DNA of 64,000 bases from positions 2,017,501 through 2,081,500 of the forward strand of contig JASPKZ010004199.1 of assembly GCA_030220185.1 (NCBI GenBank). Direction: 5' to 3'. This DNA is from Diploptera punctata. Lineage: Eukaryota > Arthropoda > Insecta > Blattodea > Blaberidae. How positions within the stretch are numbered: the stretch's first letter is position 1; every line of letters starts with the position of its first letter. The notes beneath the pieces are model-generated. The model ran no database searches and was not told the DNA's origin. It worked only from the letters and a program-made list of their open reading frames with translations. Of this stretch, positions 11,079 to 21,526 are shown one piece after another. The position numbers and the translations under genes were made by a program.

Positions 11079-11403
11079 CCATCCATAGTAATTCTGCCTG
11101 AGGGCAGGTCCTTCACTGTAATCATAGCATTTTCATGTTCTGCTTTGCAGCTTTACTAGGGAATTGTAGGTGTGGTAGCTTCCCGTTGCTTTCCACACCG
11201 GTGAAGGATGATAAAAATGATGATGATGATGGCCATATGATTTCGGGGACTGTTTGAGGCTTAAAGTTTTCCTGACATTTGTCTTACAGATGAGGAAAAA
11301 TCCCGATAAAAACCTCACCCAGAAAAACTGTCCCGACCGGGGATCGAACCCGGGCCCGCTGCGTAACGAGGCAGCACGCTACCTCGAGACCACAGCGGTG
11401 AAC
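11079..11403 (-). mobile_element. SINE S2 copy with TSD
   Basis: Well-preserved S2 in reverse orientation: minus-strand head CACCGCTGTGGTCTCGAGGT (11382-11401), B-box-like GGTTCGATCCCCGG, and the far end GGATAGCATT... reading from ATCCATCCATAGTAATTCTG (11077-11096). An 11-bp direct repeat TTAAATGCTAT lies at 11068-11078 and 11404-11414. Confidence 0.92.
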
Positions 11404-11514
11404 TTAAATGCTATAGTTGTTGAGAAATTATAACTTTATTTACTAATTAGAAACCTTTTATCAGTTTAGTTTTTTCTGAATGAGTCCAACAAAGATTAGC
11501 CACTTCTTTGTTTT

Positions 11515-11586
11515 GTTAACTTTTAAGAAATGTAAAACAGTACGTGACGCCTCAGGTACTGTTTTACATTTCTTAAAAATGTTAAC
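11515..11586. repeat. Near-perfect 30-bp hairpin
   Basis: The left arm (11515-11543) reads GTTAAC TTTTAAGAAATGTAAAACAG TAC. The right arm (11556-11586) is its reverse complement apart from a 2-nt insertion. The loop of ~12 nt is GTGACGCCTCAG. No other copy was seen. Confidence 0.9.
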
Positions 11587-12330
11587 GTAGTGACCTCAAC
11601 GGAGTTTCGTAATGTATTCTAAAAATCTTGATTCTTTGTTTTAATAAACTTTATTTTTTTTTAATTGAATTCGTTAATCATAATTGTATTGGTGGAATAT
11701 GTCATTGAAATATTGTCCTGTTTTTTTTTAATTTCTCATTGGAATATTTATTTTTCTTCCTTAATATTTTCATTATTATTTTATTCATACTGCTCCTTGC
11801 TGTTTCAGAAGGGAACCCAATCTGAGAACATCAATTAAACACATGCGATGTGACGTAATAGAATATGCTTTATTACGACTGTCATTTTATTAGACGAATA
11901 ATTGCTTGACACGATAAAATACCATTCATTAAAGATAAGTAATCTGGCTGTAAATTAAAGTAATTCCTTGTGTAATTTATGCATATTTTAATAGTAGTAC
12001 TACAGACTAATTATAAAACGCTAATAGCATTAGTTAATTTGATTTTAAAGTAAAATATTGAAATAAATAAATGCCTTAGTAGGTGGCATTGTCCTCAACT
12101 AGGTTATTTTTTTAACGGTAAGCCTTTCAGAAACCGGCATCCATCTTCAGCATAAGGATATGCGCACCTGCCAAGATATTCACTTATTTTAATATTTTAT
12201 TTTACGACTATTCGCCTCAATGGAGTTCTATTATGAATTTAATTAATATTATTTTGTGTTTGTTTTAATATATGATCAATGTAATTTAACAATATTTTTT
12301 TCTAAATCACAGTTAGTTATATATTGTATG
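11587..12330. other. Unassigned AT-rich stretch
   Basis: No coding region or repeat family recognised. Confidence 0.45.
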
Positions 12331-12422
12331 AAAATCGCGCCAATATTTATCATAAGTAATGCCACGAGTGATTTCGAATAATTTATCTAGAGAATTTGGA
12401 AATCAACAGTGGCATTTGTTAG

Positions 12423-13407
12423 GACTATTTAACCAATACAATTAAGTTGTTTACTCACAAATCATTATTTAAATATAGGTATTTTAAAATATTTATATAT
12501 TTAATGTAAACGGCGATGTTTGAAAACAAATGAGAAACGTTATTTCATTTGTTCATCACTGCAACCAGATCTTATTTATTGCCAAACAGAATCGTAATAT
12601 TGTAACAATGCATCCTAGTGGAGAAAACATGAAACACATCAAACTGTTTATAACCAACATTATAGCTTATTAGTCCACCGCTGTGGTCTCGAGGTAGCGT
12701 GCTGCCTTGTCACGCAGCGGGCCCGGGTTCGATCCCCGGTCGGGGCAGTTTTTCTGGGTGAGGTTTTTATCGGGGTTTTTCCTCACCTGTAAGACAAATG
12801 TCAGGAAAACTTTAAGGCCCAAACGGTCCCCGAAATCATATGGCCATCATCATCATCCTTATCATTATCATCATCATCATCACCACCATCATCCTTCACC
12901 GGTGTGGAAAGCAACGGGAAGCTACCATACCTACACAATTCCCTAGTAAAGCTGCAAGCATAGCATGAAAATGCTATGACTGCAGTGAAGGACCTGCCTT
13001 CGGGCAGAATTACTATGGATGGATAGCTTATTAATTCATTTCTGATGTCCTATGAAGTAAATTGTATTTTTCTGGAACGTAAATTCTTGGGAAATAATAC
13101 GTTTAAGAAAGTCCAAACAGTGATTTATTTTTATTGTAGTACAATAAATTACTATTAATGTTGTTCTATGATATCCTGCAAGCAGTATTTGTTTACATTC
13201 GTGCACTATATATACAATCTGTTAACCGTATTTCTTGGAGAGTGTCACTACAAAATAATGCTCTGACCTATTCAGAATCTTAAAAAGGAGGAACTTCATT
13301 TTAATATGATAAAATCGAGGTGAAAACGATTGTGATTGGTTGTAAATAAAAATTGATTGGAATGTGATTGGTCATTGACTCCCATTTGGGGCATGAGTTA
13401 TATAGTC
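12423..13407 (+). mobile_element. T1 TIR element, split by SINE S2
   Basis: Matches the three T1 copies at 40671-42467. The short terminal inverted repeat is GACTATTTAAC (12423-12433) against GTTATATAGTC (13397-13407). Without the S2 insert and its duplicated target it is ~624 bp, like the other full copies (614 and 640 bp). It carries no recognisable coding region, so it is a non-autonomous DNA element by appearance. Outside the left end lies a ~30-bp arm (TTTGGAAATCAACAGTGGCA) also seen next to the other copies. Confidence 0.8.
12673..13022 (+). mobile_element. SINE S2 inserted in T1, with TSD
   Basis: Full-length S2: head GTCCACCGCTGTGGTCTCGA, B-box-like GGGTTCGATCCCCGG (12726-12740), body with GGTTTTTCCTCACCTG, a polymorphic CATCATCATC tract, and a 3' end near ATTACTATGGATGG. 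Flanked by an 11-bp duplication ATAGCTTATTA at 12662-12672 and 13023-13033. The T1 copy at 42085-42110 gives a related unoccupied site. Confidence 0.95.
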
Positions 13408-13439
13408 CCTGTAAAATAATGTACAAGTAAAGATAACAT

Positions 13440-13840
13440 TTTAACCAGATATTTAAACTCTACTTTATGAGGGAAAGTAAACATTTACATATTGTCCAAA
13501 ATGTTATAGTGTGTGGAGTTGAAGTATATACTCTAAAACTGAGATTAAGGATTTAGGATTATGTATAGAAACGAGATTATATGAAATATCAAACATACAA
13601 GGACCCATGGGAGGAGATAAGAAACATCATTGATAAAATACAGAAGCGACAGTATAGTGGTATGGGCACACGGTTAGGATGAGAAGACAAGATGATCAAA
13701 GAAGTTCTTACAATAGATACAACAAAGGAAAAAATATTGGGATGACCTAAGCACAATTGAAAGAATGGTATCCAAGAACCCACGAAAGGAAGAGAATTAA
13801 AAAAAGGACTGTTTATACAGAAGGAAAAGATATTATTTAA
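13440..13840. other. Unassigned stretch
   Basis: No repeat family or gene recognised. Open frames through here run into the S4 copy and are not supported. Confidence 0.4.
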
Positions 13841-14095
13841 GGTCTGTGATATACAGGGGTGCCGGGTGACCAGGCCTGTCGCACCACCACAGGAGCGGAA
13901 ATTATACGAAACGAAATGAAAGAGATTATCATGAAGAAATCGTGAAATTAAGTTTTTGGCAGAAAAAACGGGAAAATCCTCTGGGAAAAAAAAACCTGCC
14001 CTGGCTTCGATTCTTCCACTACGAACCTCACATTGAGTGATCGAGACGCGAACTCGGCACCCAGAGATAGAGGGCGAGTGACTAACCACGTAAGG
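13840..14095 (-). mobile_element. SINE S4-like copy
   Basis: Shares an ordered set of blocks with 42965-43215 and 57215-57425: CCAGGCCTGTC.CACCA, CACAGG.GCGGAA, GGCAGAAAAAACGGGA, and a terminal CGAGACGCGAACTCGGCACC that on the minus strand gives a B-box-like GTTCGCGTCTC. tRNA-derived origin is inference. Confidence 0.65.
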
Positions 14096-14192
14096 TCATC
14101 TGTGACCAAAATAATCTATTTTTCAAGCAATTTCATTTGAAATTTTTACCCTTACGTGTAGACTTCTACTGCCATTGTGTTATAATAATAAT

Positions 14193-14555
14193 CCATCCAT
14201 CCATAGTAATTCTGCCCGAAGGCAGGTCCTTCACTGCAATCATAGCATTTTCATGCTATGCTTGCAGCTTTACCAGGGAATTGTGTTGGTGTGGTAGCTT
14301 CCCGTTGTTTTCCACACCGGTGAAATATGATGGTGGTGATGATGATGATGATGATAATGATAATGATAAGGATGATGATGATGGCCATATGATTTCGGGG
14401 ACCGATTGGACCTTAACGTTTTCCTGACATTTGTCTTACAGGTGAGGAAAAACCCGATAAAAACCTCACCCAGAAAAACTGCCCCGACCGGGGATCGAAC
14501 CCGGGCCCGCTGTGTGAAAAGGCAGCACGCTACCTCGAGACCACAGCGGTGGACA
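14193..14555 (-). mobile_element. SINE S2 copy running into (AAT)n
   Basis: S2 in reverse orientation, head on the minus strand at 14535-14553 (CCACCGCTGTGGTCTCGAGG), with an expanded GATGATGATAATGATAATG tract at 14336-14375. Left flank ends ATAATAATAAT; the right flank starts the long (AAT)n array at 14557, so the target duplication probably lies in AAT repeats. Confidence 0.9.
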
Positions 14556-14556
14556 T

Positions 14557-14626
<70 letters not shown>

Positions 14627-14730
14627 TAATAATAATATAATAATAATATAATAATAATATAATAATAATATAATAATAATATAATAATAATATAATAATA
14701 ATATAATAATAATATAATAATATAATAATA

Positions 14731-14781
<51 letters not shown>
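14557..14781. repeat. (AAT)n microsatellite with 11-bp higher-order unit
   Basis: Pure (AAT)n at both ends. The central part (about 14625-14735) is built of an 11-bp unit ATAATAATAAT, which rotates the frame and so produces alternating Ile, Leu and Tyr runs in translation. Confidence 0.95.
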
Positions 14782-14939
14782 GCAATGTGAATTACTCTCT
14801 CGTATTCATTATTCGTGGTTTATTATTAGTGGTTTAAAAAAGTGAGTACATTTTATTATTTGAATTTAAATTAAGCCCTGTCTAATCTTGGTTTCAGTAA
14901 TTCCATTACATTTTTTTTATATTCGCACTTAATTCCATT

Positions 14940-15298
14940 ATGCCTCGACATAGAACATGGACGGGCCGGAGTGAGAGACAAAGAAGAAGGGATATATATT
15001 CCCGTACACATAATAATAGGCCAAATGCAAATACTACAAATAGTATAAATATTATACAAAATTATTAAATTATTTTGAGGGATGCATTTAAATGCGCACT
15101 GAATGTCATTCCAAGAAATTTTATAGTTTTGATTGTGGATTGATGGATTTGCAATGCAGGTTTTGTAATGGAAATCATTTCGAATCTGAAGTCACTTTAG
15201 GTGAACGGGCTGCATTCACTTCATGTTATCGTAACGGTAAAGCAATATTACCGGCCTTAAGTCAAAATGAATATCTTAAATTATTGTATCTTCAATAA
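14940..15298 (+). pseudogene. Helitron N-terminal protein fragments
   Basis: Two pieces in different frames. 14940-15068 starts with Met and reads MPRHRTWTGRSERQRRRDIY before a stop; the same start is coded in reverse at 62853. 15092-15298 encodes a cysteine-rich segment with FDCGLMDLQCRFCNGNHFES, then FTSCYRNGKAILPAL and a stop. This is the zinc-finger-like region that precedes the replication initiator in insect Helitron proteins. The long Rep domain that should follow is absent. Recognition is from family knowledge of the CxxC..HF..E pattern. Confidence 0.72.
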
Positions 15299-15412
15299 AA
15301 GTAAAGTCAAAAAATTATTTTGAAAACATTCGTAAATACAATTCATCATTAATTTGTATGGTTAGCTTCGAAAGCTAAAATTTCATACGGACATTACATA
15401 AATTCGTCATCA

Positions 15413-15595
15413 TTGATAATTATCAATGAAGTTTCTATGTGCCCACTGCAAATGTTGAAAATGATAGATAGATTATTGCGAGATTTATGCAATAAAAATG
15501 ATAAACATAAACCATTTGGAGGGAAAACGATACTTTTGTGCGATAATTTTCGGCAAATCTTACCAGTTATCCCACATGGATCACGTGAAACTTAA
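15413..15595 (+). pseudogene. Helitron PIF1-type helicase fragment
   Basis: A 60-codon open frame. It carries the Walker B-like IIINEVSMCP, then MIDRLLRDL, KPFGGKTILL, CDNFRQILPVIPHGSRE, the arrangement seen in PIF1 helicases fused to Helitron Rep proteins. Two conserved positions are altered: the Walker B acid pair DE reads NE, and the usual GGDFRQ reads CDNFRQ. Only about 60 of several hundred helicase residues remain, and it is separated from the zinc-finger fragment by ~115 bp of noncoding text, showing a large internal deletion. Confidence 0.85.
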
Positions 15596-15885
15596 ATTTA
15601 TTTTTTATTTAAATTTTATATAATTTGAAAAATATAGGCAAATTTACTATGTAGCCATGGCGAAACGTGGTCATAATAGCAATAAAAACCCCAAGGAAAT
15701 GTCGAAAGATGCGTTATCGTTTTTTAATATGGCTTAGCCAAGCTATACCACATATTTCGTATCGTTCATATTTTTAAAATAAATTGAAAATTAATACACA
15801 ATGACGTAATTGTGATAAACTTAAAAATTTAATGGAATTGTGGTCGAATTTGGATCACTGGACGACCACTAGTAATAATAATAAT

Positions 15886-16600
15886 AACTTAATCTCTGTA
15901 TCGCTATCAAATTCGCAGATTCATGTTTGCGCGGACATGAGCTAATATCTTCCAATCATTCTTCGTATAAGTCACCTCCCTGAAATCACGGTTAATATTA
16001 TTTTTCCACCCGATTCTTGGTCTACCTACGGGACACTTTCCCTCTGATTTTCCTTAAGAATAGGTATTCCCCTTTCGTGCCACATATATTTTCGATCGTA
16101 GCCTATGATTTAACTGTTATTACATTTGGGTTTCCCATAAAGATTGAGATAAGAGCTCCGTAGAGTCGTTGGTTAAGACAATACGTTCCACGTTGAAGGG
16201 TCGTGGGTTCAAATCTTGATGGGGTCAAGCTTTTTAAACTGATATAAACCTTCTGGCTCTAGGGTCGATTGAGCTTCTAATTGAAATGAGTACCACACAT
16301 TTGTTCTGGAGATCAAGGCGGTCATAACTTTGAGCCGAAAATGCGGCTGACATTTCATGCTAATTATAAAGTTAGGTGCTTTAACCTCCTACTACCCAAA
16401 GGACCTCCTAAGGTTTGCAATGGGATCATTTTATTTTGTTTTCCCATAAACACCATGTATCCAATTGTTATTTAGTTTATTCATTGATCTCAATTCTCAC
16501 TCCTGTCCAAAAATGTTTCCTGAGCAACTTTATTCTCACCCCCCACTCACGTAATAGTTGGTTTCGTTTCTCATCTGTTAAAGTGGGATAACATGTTTCG
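15886..16600 (-). mobile_element. LINE-A, 3' part, split by SINE S5
   Basis: Minus-strand LINE-A: its 3' end begins after AATAATAATAACTT near 15886; the reverse of GRPRMRWENN lies around 15995-16030. The copy is interrupted at 16131-16141 by S5 and resumes at 16440 with sequence corresponding to the RKPDII to REERRL part. It ends near an (AAT)n tract at 16608. Strongly diverged. Confidence 0.78.
16142..16439 (+). mobile_element. SINE S5 inserted in LINE-A, with TSD
   Basis: tRNA-derived SINE, diverged. Head GTAGAGTCGTTGGTTAAG (A-box-like), B-box-like GGGTTCAAATCTTGATGG (16204-16221), 3' part with CGGCTGACATTTCATG and CCTCCTACTACCCAAAGGAC, as in 28735-29020 and 37494-37790. An exact 11-bp duplication TTTCCCATAAA at 16131-16141 and 16440-16450 brackets it. 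Confidence 0.9.
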
Positions 16601-16614
16601 GATCCATATCATAA

Positions 16615-16658
<44 letters not shown>

Positions 16659-17252
16659 AATAATCATAATACAACTTACTTGACTAACTCACTGGCACTA
16701 ATCGAACCCGCGGTTTCATGGCCGCACGGAAACACAGAGCATCTCCATAACAACTCCTACATCCCGAGCCTCATGCCCTTGTCCAATCTTACCCCTGTAT
16801 TAATCTACTTCCCTCAAATCATAGATTAATGCTATTTTCTCCCACCTCATTCTTGGTCTACCAAACTGGGCGTTTTTCCTCTTGGCTTTCACCAAGTAAC
16901 GCCTTTTCCATGCAAGTCTATTCATTCCCCCACAATCACGTGCAACATGGTCCTGCCCCATCGCAGTCTACGAGACTTAACTGTTCTTATTATATCCGGC
17001 TTCCTATAAAGACCATGTCGTTCATTGTTATGTAGTTCCTCTCCATTCAAACCTGTTCTGTTCGCCTCTATCTTTGGTCCAAAAACATTTTCCCTAAGTA
17101 TTTAATTATTCTCAAATACTTGTAATCTCCCTTTCCTCTCTTAACAGGTAAGAGTCCACGTTTTCGCAACCCATAAAAATATACCATGTCTAGAATAATC
17201 AGTTTTATATTTATTCAGATTTAAATCGTTTTCTTTGAAAAGAGAGTTTGGG

Positions 17253-19821
17253 TCAATCAATAGTTTCTTCAAATGCATAATAGCATGCATTTCCAGAATT
17301 GAGCCTATGTTTAATTTCTTTGTGCATCTCATTCCTATTTGTGATCATTGTTCCTAGGTATTTGAATTCAGCCACTTCCTCAAAATTTCCCTCATTTGTC
17401 ATTAGCTGTCCATTTCCATTATATACTGAATTTCTACGTGTGACCATATATTTAGTTTTATTGATATTTACTTCCAGTCCTAATTTCTTAGTGTTACTCA
17501 ATAGTGTGTGCGTGTTGTTCTTTAGTATATCCTCGCTATCGGCCAACAATACTACATCATCAGCATAAACTAACAGCTTATTAATACCATTGAGTTGTAA
17601 TCCTTCCTCATTCTCTAAAGACTTAATGGCATGCTCTAGTACAAAATTAAATACGAGTAGTAGAGGAGATAGTGCATCTCCTTGCTTCAACCCATTCTGG
17701 ATTTCAAAACTGTCCGAAAACTGTTTGCCTACACGCACCCTACACTTTGTGCCATTTAGACACATTCGTATAAGTCTAACTAACTTTTTAGGAATTCCGA
17801 ACTCCAGCGTCCCGCGCCGTAGCCGAGCGGTTAAGGTAGGAAGCCTTGGCGCAGAGCTACGGGACTTGCGCTGGTTCGAGTCTCCATGGGGGAAGAAATT
17901 TTCTCATGGTATTTCGGCCAGTATGGGACCGGTGCCCACCCAGCATCGTGAGGCAATTGGGTAGCTACAATAAGTAGCGGCTCCAGGTTGAGGAACCAGC
18001 TATAACGGCTGGGGGACTCGACATGCTAACCACATGTCACCCCTACACTGGCTGTTGATCATCTACCTCTGTGATTGACACATGTGGATGTGAAGGGCCA
18101 GCAGCCGGCTGGTAAAAGGGCAACCGCTGAAAAGTGGAAAGACCCTCAATCGGAATCGAACTCCAGCAGGATACTATATAACTTCTCCCTCTTAATTGAA
18201 TCATATGCTTTTTTGAAGTCTACATACAGTTGATGTACAGTACCATTATATTCCCATTTCTTTTCTAAAATCTGTCTTACACTAAAAATCTGATCTGTTG
18301 TAGACCTGTTTCTTCTAAATGCACATTGATGATCTCCTAGAATGTCATCAATATAGGGAGTAAGTCTGCTGACTAATATATTTGTTAGAATTTTGTACGA
18401 AGTTGAAAGTAATGAGATGCCCCTGTAGTTGTTGCAATCAGTTTTATCTCCTTTCTTATAAATTGGTACGATAATTGACTCCTTCCATTCATCTGGAAGA
18501 GTTTATTTTTCCCAAATCATACTAAGCAACCAGCGTACCTTTTCCATCAATTTTTCTCCTCCTGTTTTTATCAGTTCTGCTGGGATCTCATCTGAACCTG
18601 ATGCTTTATACATCTTCAATTTTTCAATCGCCATTTCTACCTCTAATGCACTTGGCTCTGCGACTAGCATTTCTGCTGTCTGTAAATTATCCTCCTCAAT
18701 GTCCTGTTTTGTATGTACATTTAATAGCTGATTAAAGTAACTTTTCCATCTATTTAATATACTCCTGGAATCTGCAATCATATCCCCATTTTCATTCCGA
18801 ATTATGTTTGTTCTAATCTGAAACCCTTTCTTCTCTATACTAATTCCCTCATATAATTCTCTAATGTTCCTATTTTTTGCATTCATTTCAAGATCATTAA
18901 TCTTCTCTCTCAAATATTCCCTCTTCTTACTCTTTAGTAGCTTGGTGGTTTCCCGTCTAATACTACCCAATTGCTCTAAATTTACCTCATTTGGCTCATG
19001 TAACCATTTCATTTTTGCTAGCTTTCTTTTCTTTACATTGTCGGCACATTCCTCATCAAACCATTTCTTGTTTTGCCTCTTTTTTTAAACAACCAATGCT
19101 TTCTGATGCTGACAATTTAATAGTATCTCTTATAGCCTCCCATTCTTTATTTATATCAGTTTCTTCTTCGCTTGCCACATTGTCATCGGAAGATCCCAGT
19201 ACTTCAAATCTATTACCAATTTTGATTTGGTATTCTTGCCGCATTTCATCATTTTTCAAGTTTTTTAATTCAAATTTTACAGAATCATCTTTAGCGTTTG
19301 TTCCTCTCATAAGCGATAGCCGTTGTCTGATTTTCACTCTGACCAGATGATGATCCGAATTCCATTCTGTCCCTCTAACTGATTTAACATCAATGATGCT
19401 ACTGGGCCAGCATTTATCCACTAATACATGATCTATTTGGTTACGAGTTTCTCCATCTGGGGACGTCCAAGTGTATTTATGTATATCCTTATGCTGAAAT
19501 GTTGTGCTCTTAACAATGAGATTCTTTGATGTGGCAAATGTGACTAATCTAACCCCGTTGTCATTACTATCTTCATGAAGACTGAATTTGCCTATTGTTG
19601 GTTTGAATATATCTTCCCGCCCCACTTTTGCATTAAAATCTCCTAAGACGATTTTCATATGATATCGTGAAAGGCTATCAAATACGCACTCTAATTCTTC
19701 ATAGAACTCATCCTTGATTTTGTCATCTTTATCTTCTGTGGGGGCATGTACATTTACAATTATAAAATCATGTTGTTTACCCTTTAGAATTATGTATGAT
19801 ATCCTATCACTAACAAACTTA

Positions 19822-19822
<1 letters not shown>
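17253..19822 (-). pseudogene. LINE-A endonuclease-reverse transcriptase, disabled
   Basis: Would nick target DNA and copy LINE RNA. On the minus strand, 19822-19056 encodes an APE-type endonuclease with NVHAPTEDKDD, LGDFNAKVGRED, RNQIDHVLVDKCW and a catalytic-type WNSDHHLVRVK. 19012-18503 encodes the linker and RT start (KASGSDEIPAELIK). 18500-18168 carries fingers motifs, and 17765-17253 carries GLKQGDALSPLL and the catalytic VYADDVVLLADSED, with the Asp pair intact. It is disabled by a frameshift in a T run near 19081-19087, a stop at 18503-18505 (GAA-type codon to TAA against the 50140 copy), the S3 insertion, and a shift near 17270. No promoter is visible. Confidence 0.93.
17809..18151 (+). 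mobile_element. SINE S3 inserted in LINE-A RT, with TSD
   Basis: tRNA-derived SINE with a well-kept head: GCCGTAGCCGAGCGGTTAAG (A-box) and GGTTCGAGTCTCCATGG (B-box). The body has CCAGTATGGGACCGGTGCCC and ACATGTCACCCCTACACTGG. The LINE sequence GGAATTCCGAACTCCAGC (17791-17808) is repeated at 18152-18167 with a 2-nt deletion, so the target duplication is 16-18 bp. The intact target can be read in the LINE-A copy at 50480-50500. Confidence 0.96.
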
Positions 19823-19868
<46 letters not shown>

Positions 19869-19870
19869 TA

Positions 19871-19916
<46 letters not shown>

Positions 19917-19917
19917 T
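19823..19917. repeat. (AAT)n facing (ATT)n palindrome
   Basis: About 45 bp of AAT repeats are followed, after AAATTATATT, by about 50 bp of ATT repeats, giving an almost perfect inverted repeat able to form a cruciform or hairpin. Confidence 0.93.
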
Positions 19918-20327
19918 ATGATTCCTGAAGATCGTATGCAAGGACATAGCATTGAAATCTGAATATTGAGTTTGGTTCAGTATAAGAGAGCGAATTTAAT
20001 TTAGTTGTGGATCAGGTTCCACGTGTAAATGTCGCAAAGTAAAGCTGCCGGAGTTAAATATGAAACGGAAATTAGAAGCAACACGCACAACAAGAAGAAA
20101 CGGAAGCCTGAGAGAAAATCCATTCCAGCAGATAAATAGAAAAAAAGGAAAGCAAACAACATCCACTCAAAATATAATTCTCTTTTAACTTTATTTACTC
20201 ACATATAGATGGCCTCAGGTTATCTTCATGTGAATCTAAAGTTAAACACGGAATATTAAGAAGGCTTCCCATAAGTAACGTAGAGCGTTGAAAAGTTCTA
20301 ATTTCGTGAGGATATATTTTATATCTG
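19918..20327. other. Unassigned stretch
   Basis: No gene or repeat family recognised between the two microsatellites. Confidence 0.4.
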
Positions 20328-20328
20328 C

Positions 20329-20410
<82 letters not shown>

Positions 20411-21125
20411 TATTATTATTATTATTACTATTATTATTATTACTATTATTATTACTATTATTATTATTACTATTATTATTATTACTATTATTATTATTAC
20501 TATTATTATTATTACTATTATTATTATTACTATTATTATTATTACTATTATTATTACTACTATTAATATTACTACTATTATTATTACTACTATTATTATT
20601 ACTACTCAACTACTATTATTATCATTATTATTATCATCATTATTATCATTATTATTATTGTTGTTATTGTTATTATTGTTATTACTATTATTGTTATTGC
20701 TATTACTATTATTGTTATTGCTATTACTATTGTTATTGTTATAATCGTTATCATTATCGTTATTGTGATTATCGTTATTATTCTTGTTATTATCGTTATT
20801 ATTGTTATCATTATCATTGTTATTATTATTGTTATTATTATTATTTTTATTATTATTTTCATTATTAATATTATTATTTTCATTATTAATATTATTATTA
20901 TTATCATTATTATTATCATTATTATTATTATCATTATTATTATCATTATTATTATTATCTTCATTATTATCATTATTATTGTTGTTATTGTTATTATTAT
21001 TGTTATTACTATTATTGTTATTGCTATTGCTAATGCTATTGTTATTATTGGTTATCATCGTTATTATTGTTATCATTATCGTTTTATTGTTATTATTAGT
21101 ACTATTATTATTCTATTATTATTAC

Positions 21126-21170
<45 letters not shown>

Positions 21171-21226
21171 TATTATTACTATTACTATTATTATTACTAT
21201 TACTATTATTATTATTATTATTATTA

Positions 21227-21259
<33 letters not shown>

Positions 21260-21260
21260 G
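20328..21260. repeat. About 930-bp (ATT)n-type array
   Basis: The largest simple repeat of the window. 20328-20410 is pure (ATT)n. 20420-20600 has a 15-bp unit TATTATTATTATTAC. 20610-21090 is a mosaic of ATT with GTT, ATC, GCT and TTC triplets, i.e. an older part. 21115-21260 is again ATT-rich. All long open frames here are repeat artefacts. Confidence 0.96.
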
Positions 21261-21526
21261 GTACGGACACATTAGAAGGATGGAAGAAGGAAGAATACCT
21301 AAGATAATCATGGATTGGGAACCACAGGGAAGGAAAAAGAAGGGTAGACCAAACATTATGTGGATTCAGGGAATCAATGAAACTAAGAGGGAATGGGAAA
21401 TAGAAGAAGATATATGGATGAACAGACAAGAATGGAAAAATGTGTTGAGACAAATGAGTAGTTAACTGTGAACATGGGTACCGGAAAAATGTATATTCAT
21501 TGTAAAAGCCGGAATAATAAAAAAAA

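Larger units (their letters stand above)
14782..15872 (+). mobile_element. Helitron remnant, internally deleted
   Basis: Rolling-circle transposon relic. Its 5' part (from AGCAATGTGAATT at 14783) is shared, reversed, with 62735-63007 and 63020-63297. The 3' end reads CGACCACTAG followed by T (15863-15873), fitting the Helitron rule of a CTRR end before a host T. A 7-bp stem GTGGTCG/CGACCAC (15840-15846, 15863-15869) sits there. The copy at 62296 ends the same way in reverse (CCGCTAG, then T). Coding remnants are listed separately; the HUH replication-initiator core is missing, so this copy could not move by itself. The exact 5' TC end is not visible. Confidence 0.78.
16673..19822 (-). mobile_element. 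LINE-A, longest copy, split by SINE S3
   Basis: About 2.8 kb of LINE-A without the SINE. It runs from the 3' AGTAAGT-type tail (16673) through RT to the endonuclease, where it is cut off at 19822 against an (AAT)n/(ATT)n tract. The N-terminal ~100 residues of the endonuclease are missing, so it is 5'-truncated. The 3' third (16673-17250) is much more decayed than the rest. LINE-A lies near the RTE-type single-ORF LINEs by its architecture; that placement is inference. Confidence 0.92.

Noticed and set aside
13589..14089. 167-codon open frame on the minus strand
   Set aside because: It crosses the border of an S4-like SINE and encodes no recognisable domain.
20288..21307. Several long open frames of poly-Ile, poly-Tyr, poly-Leu and poly-Asn (also at 897-1204, 14558-14785, 32557-32835, 49778-50044, 55184-55387)
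   Set aside because: They are direct translations of ATT/AAT microsatellites, with no start context, splice signals or non-repeat coding sequence.
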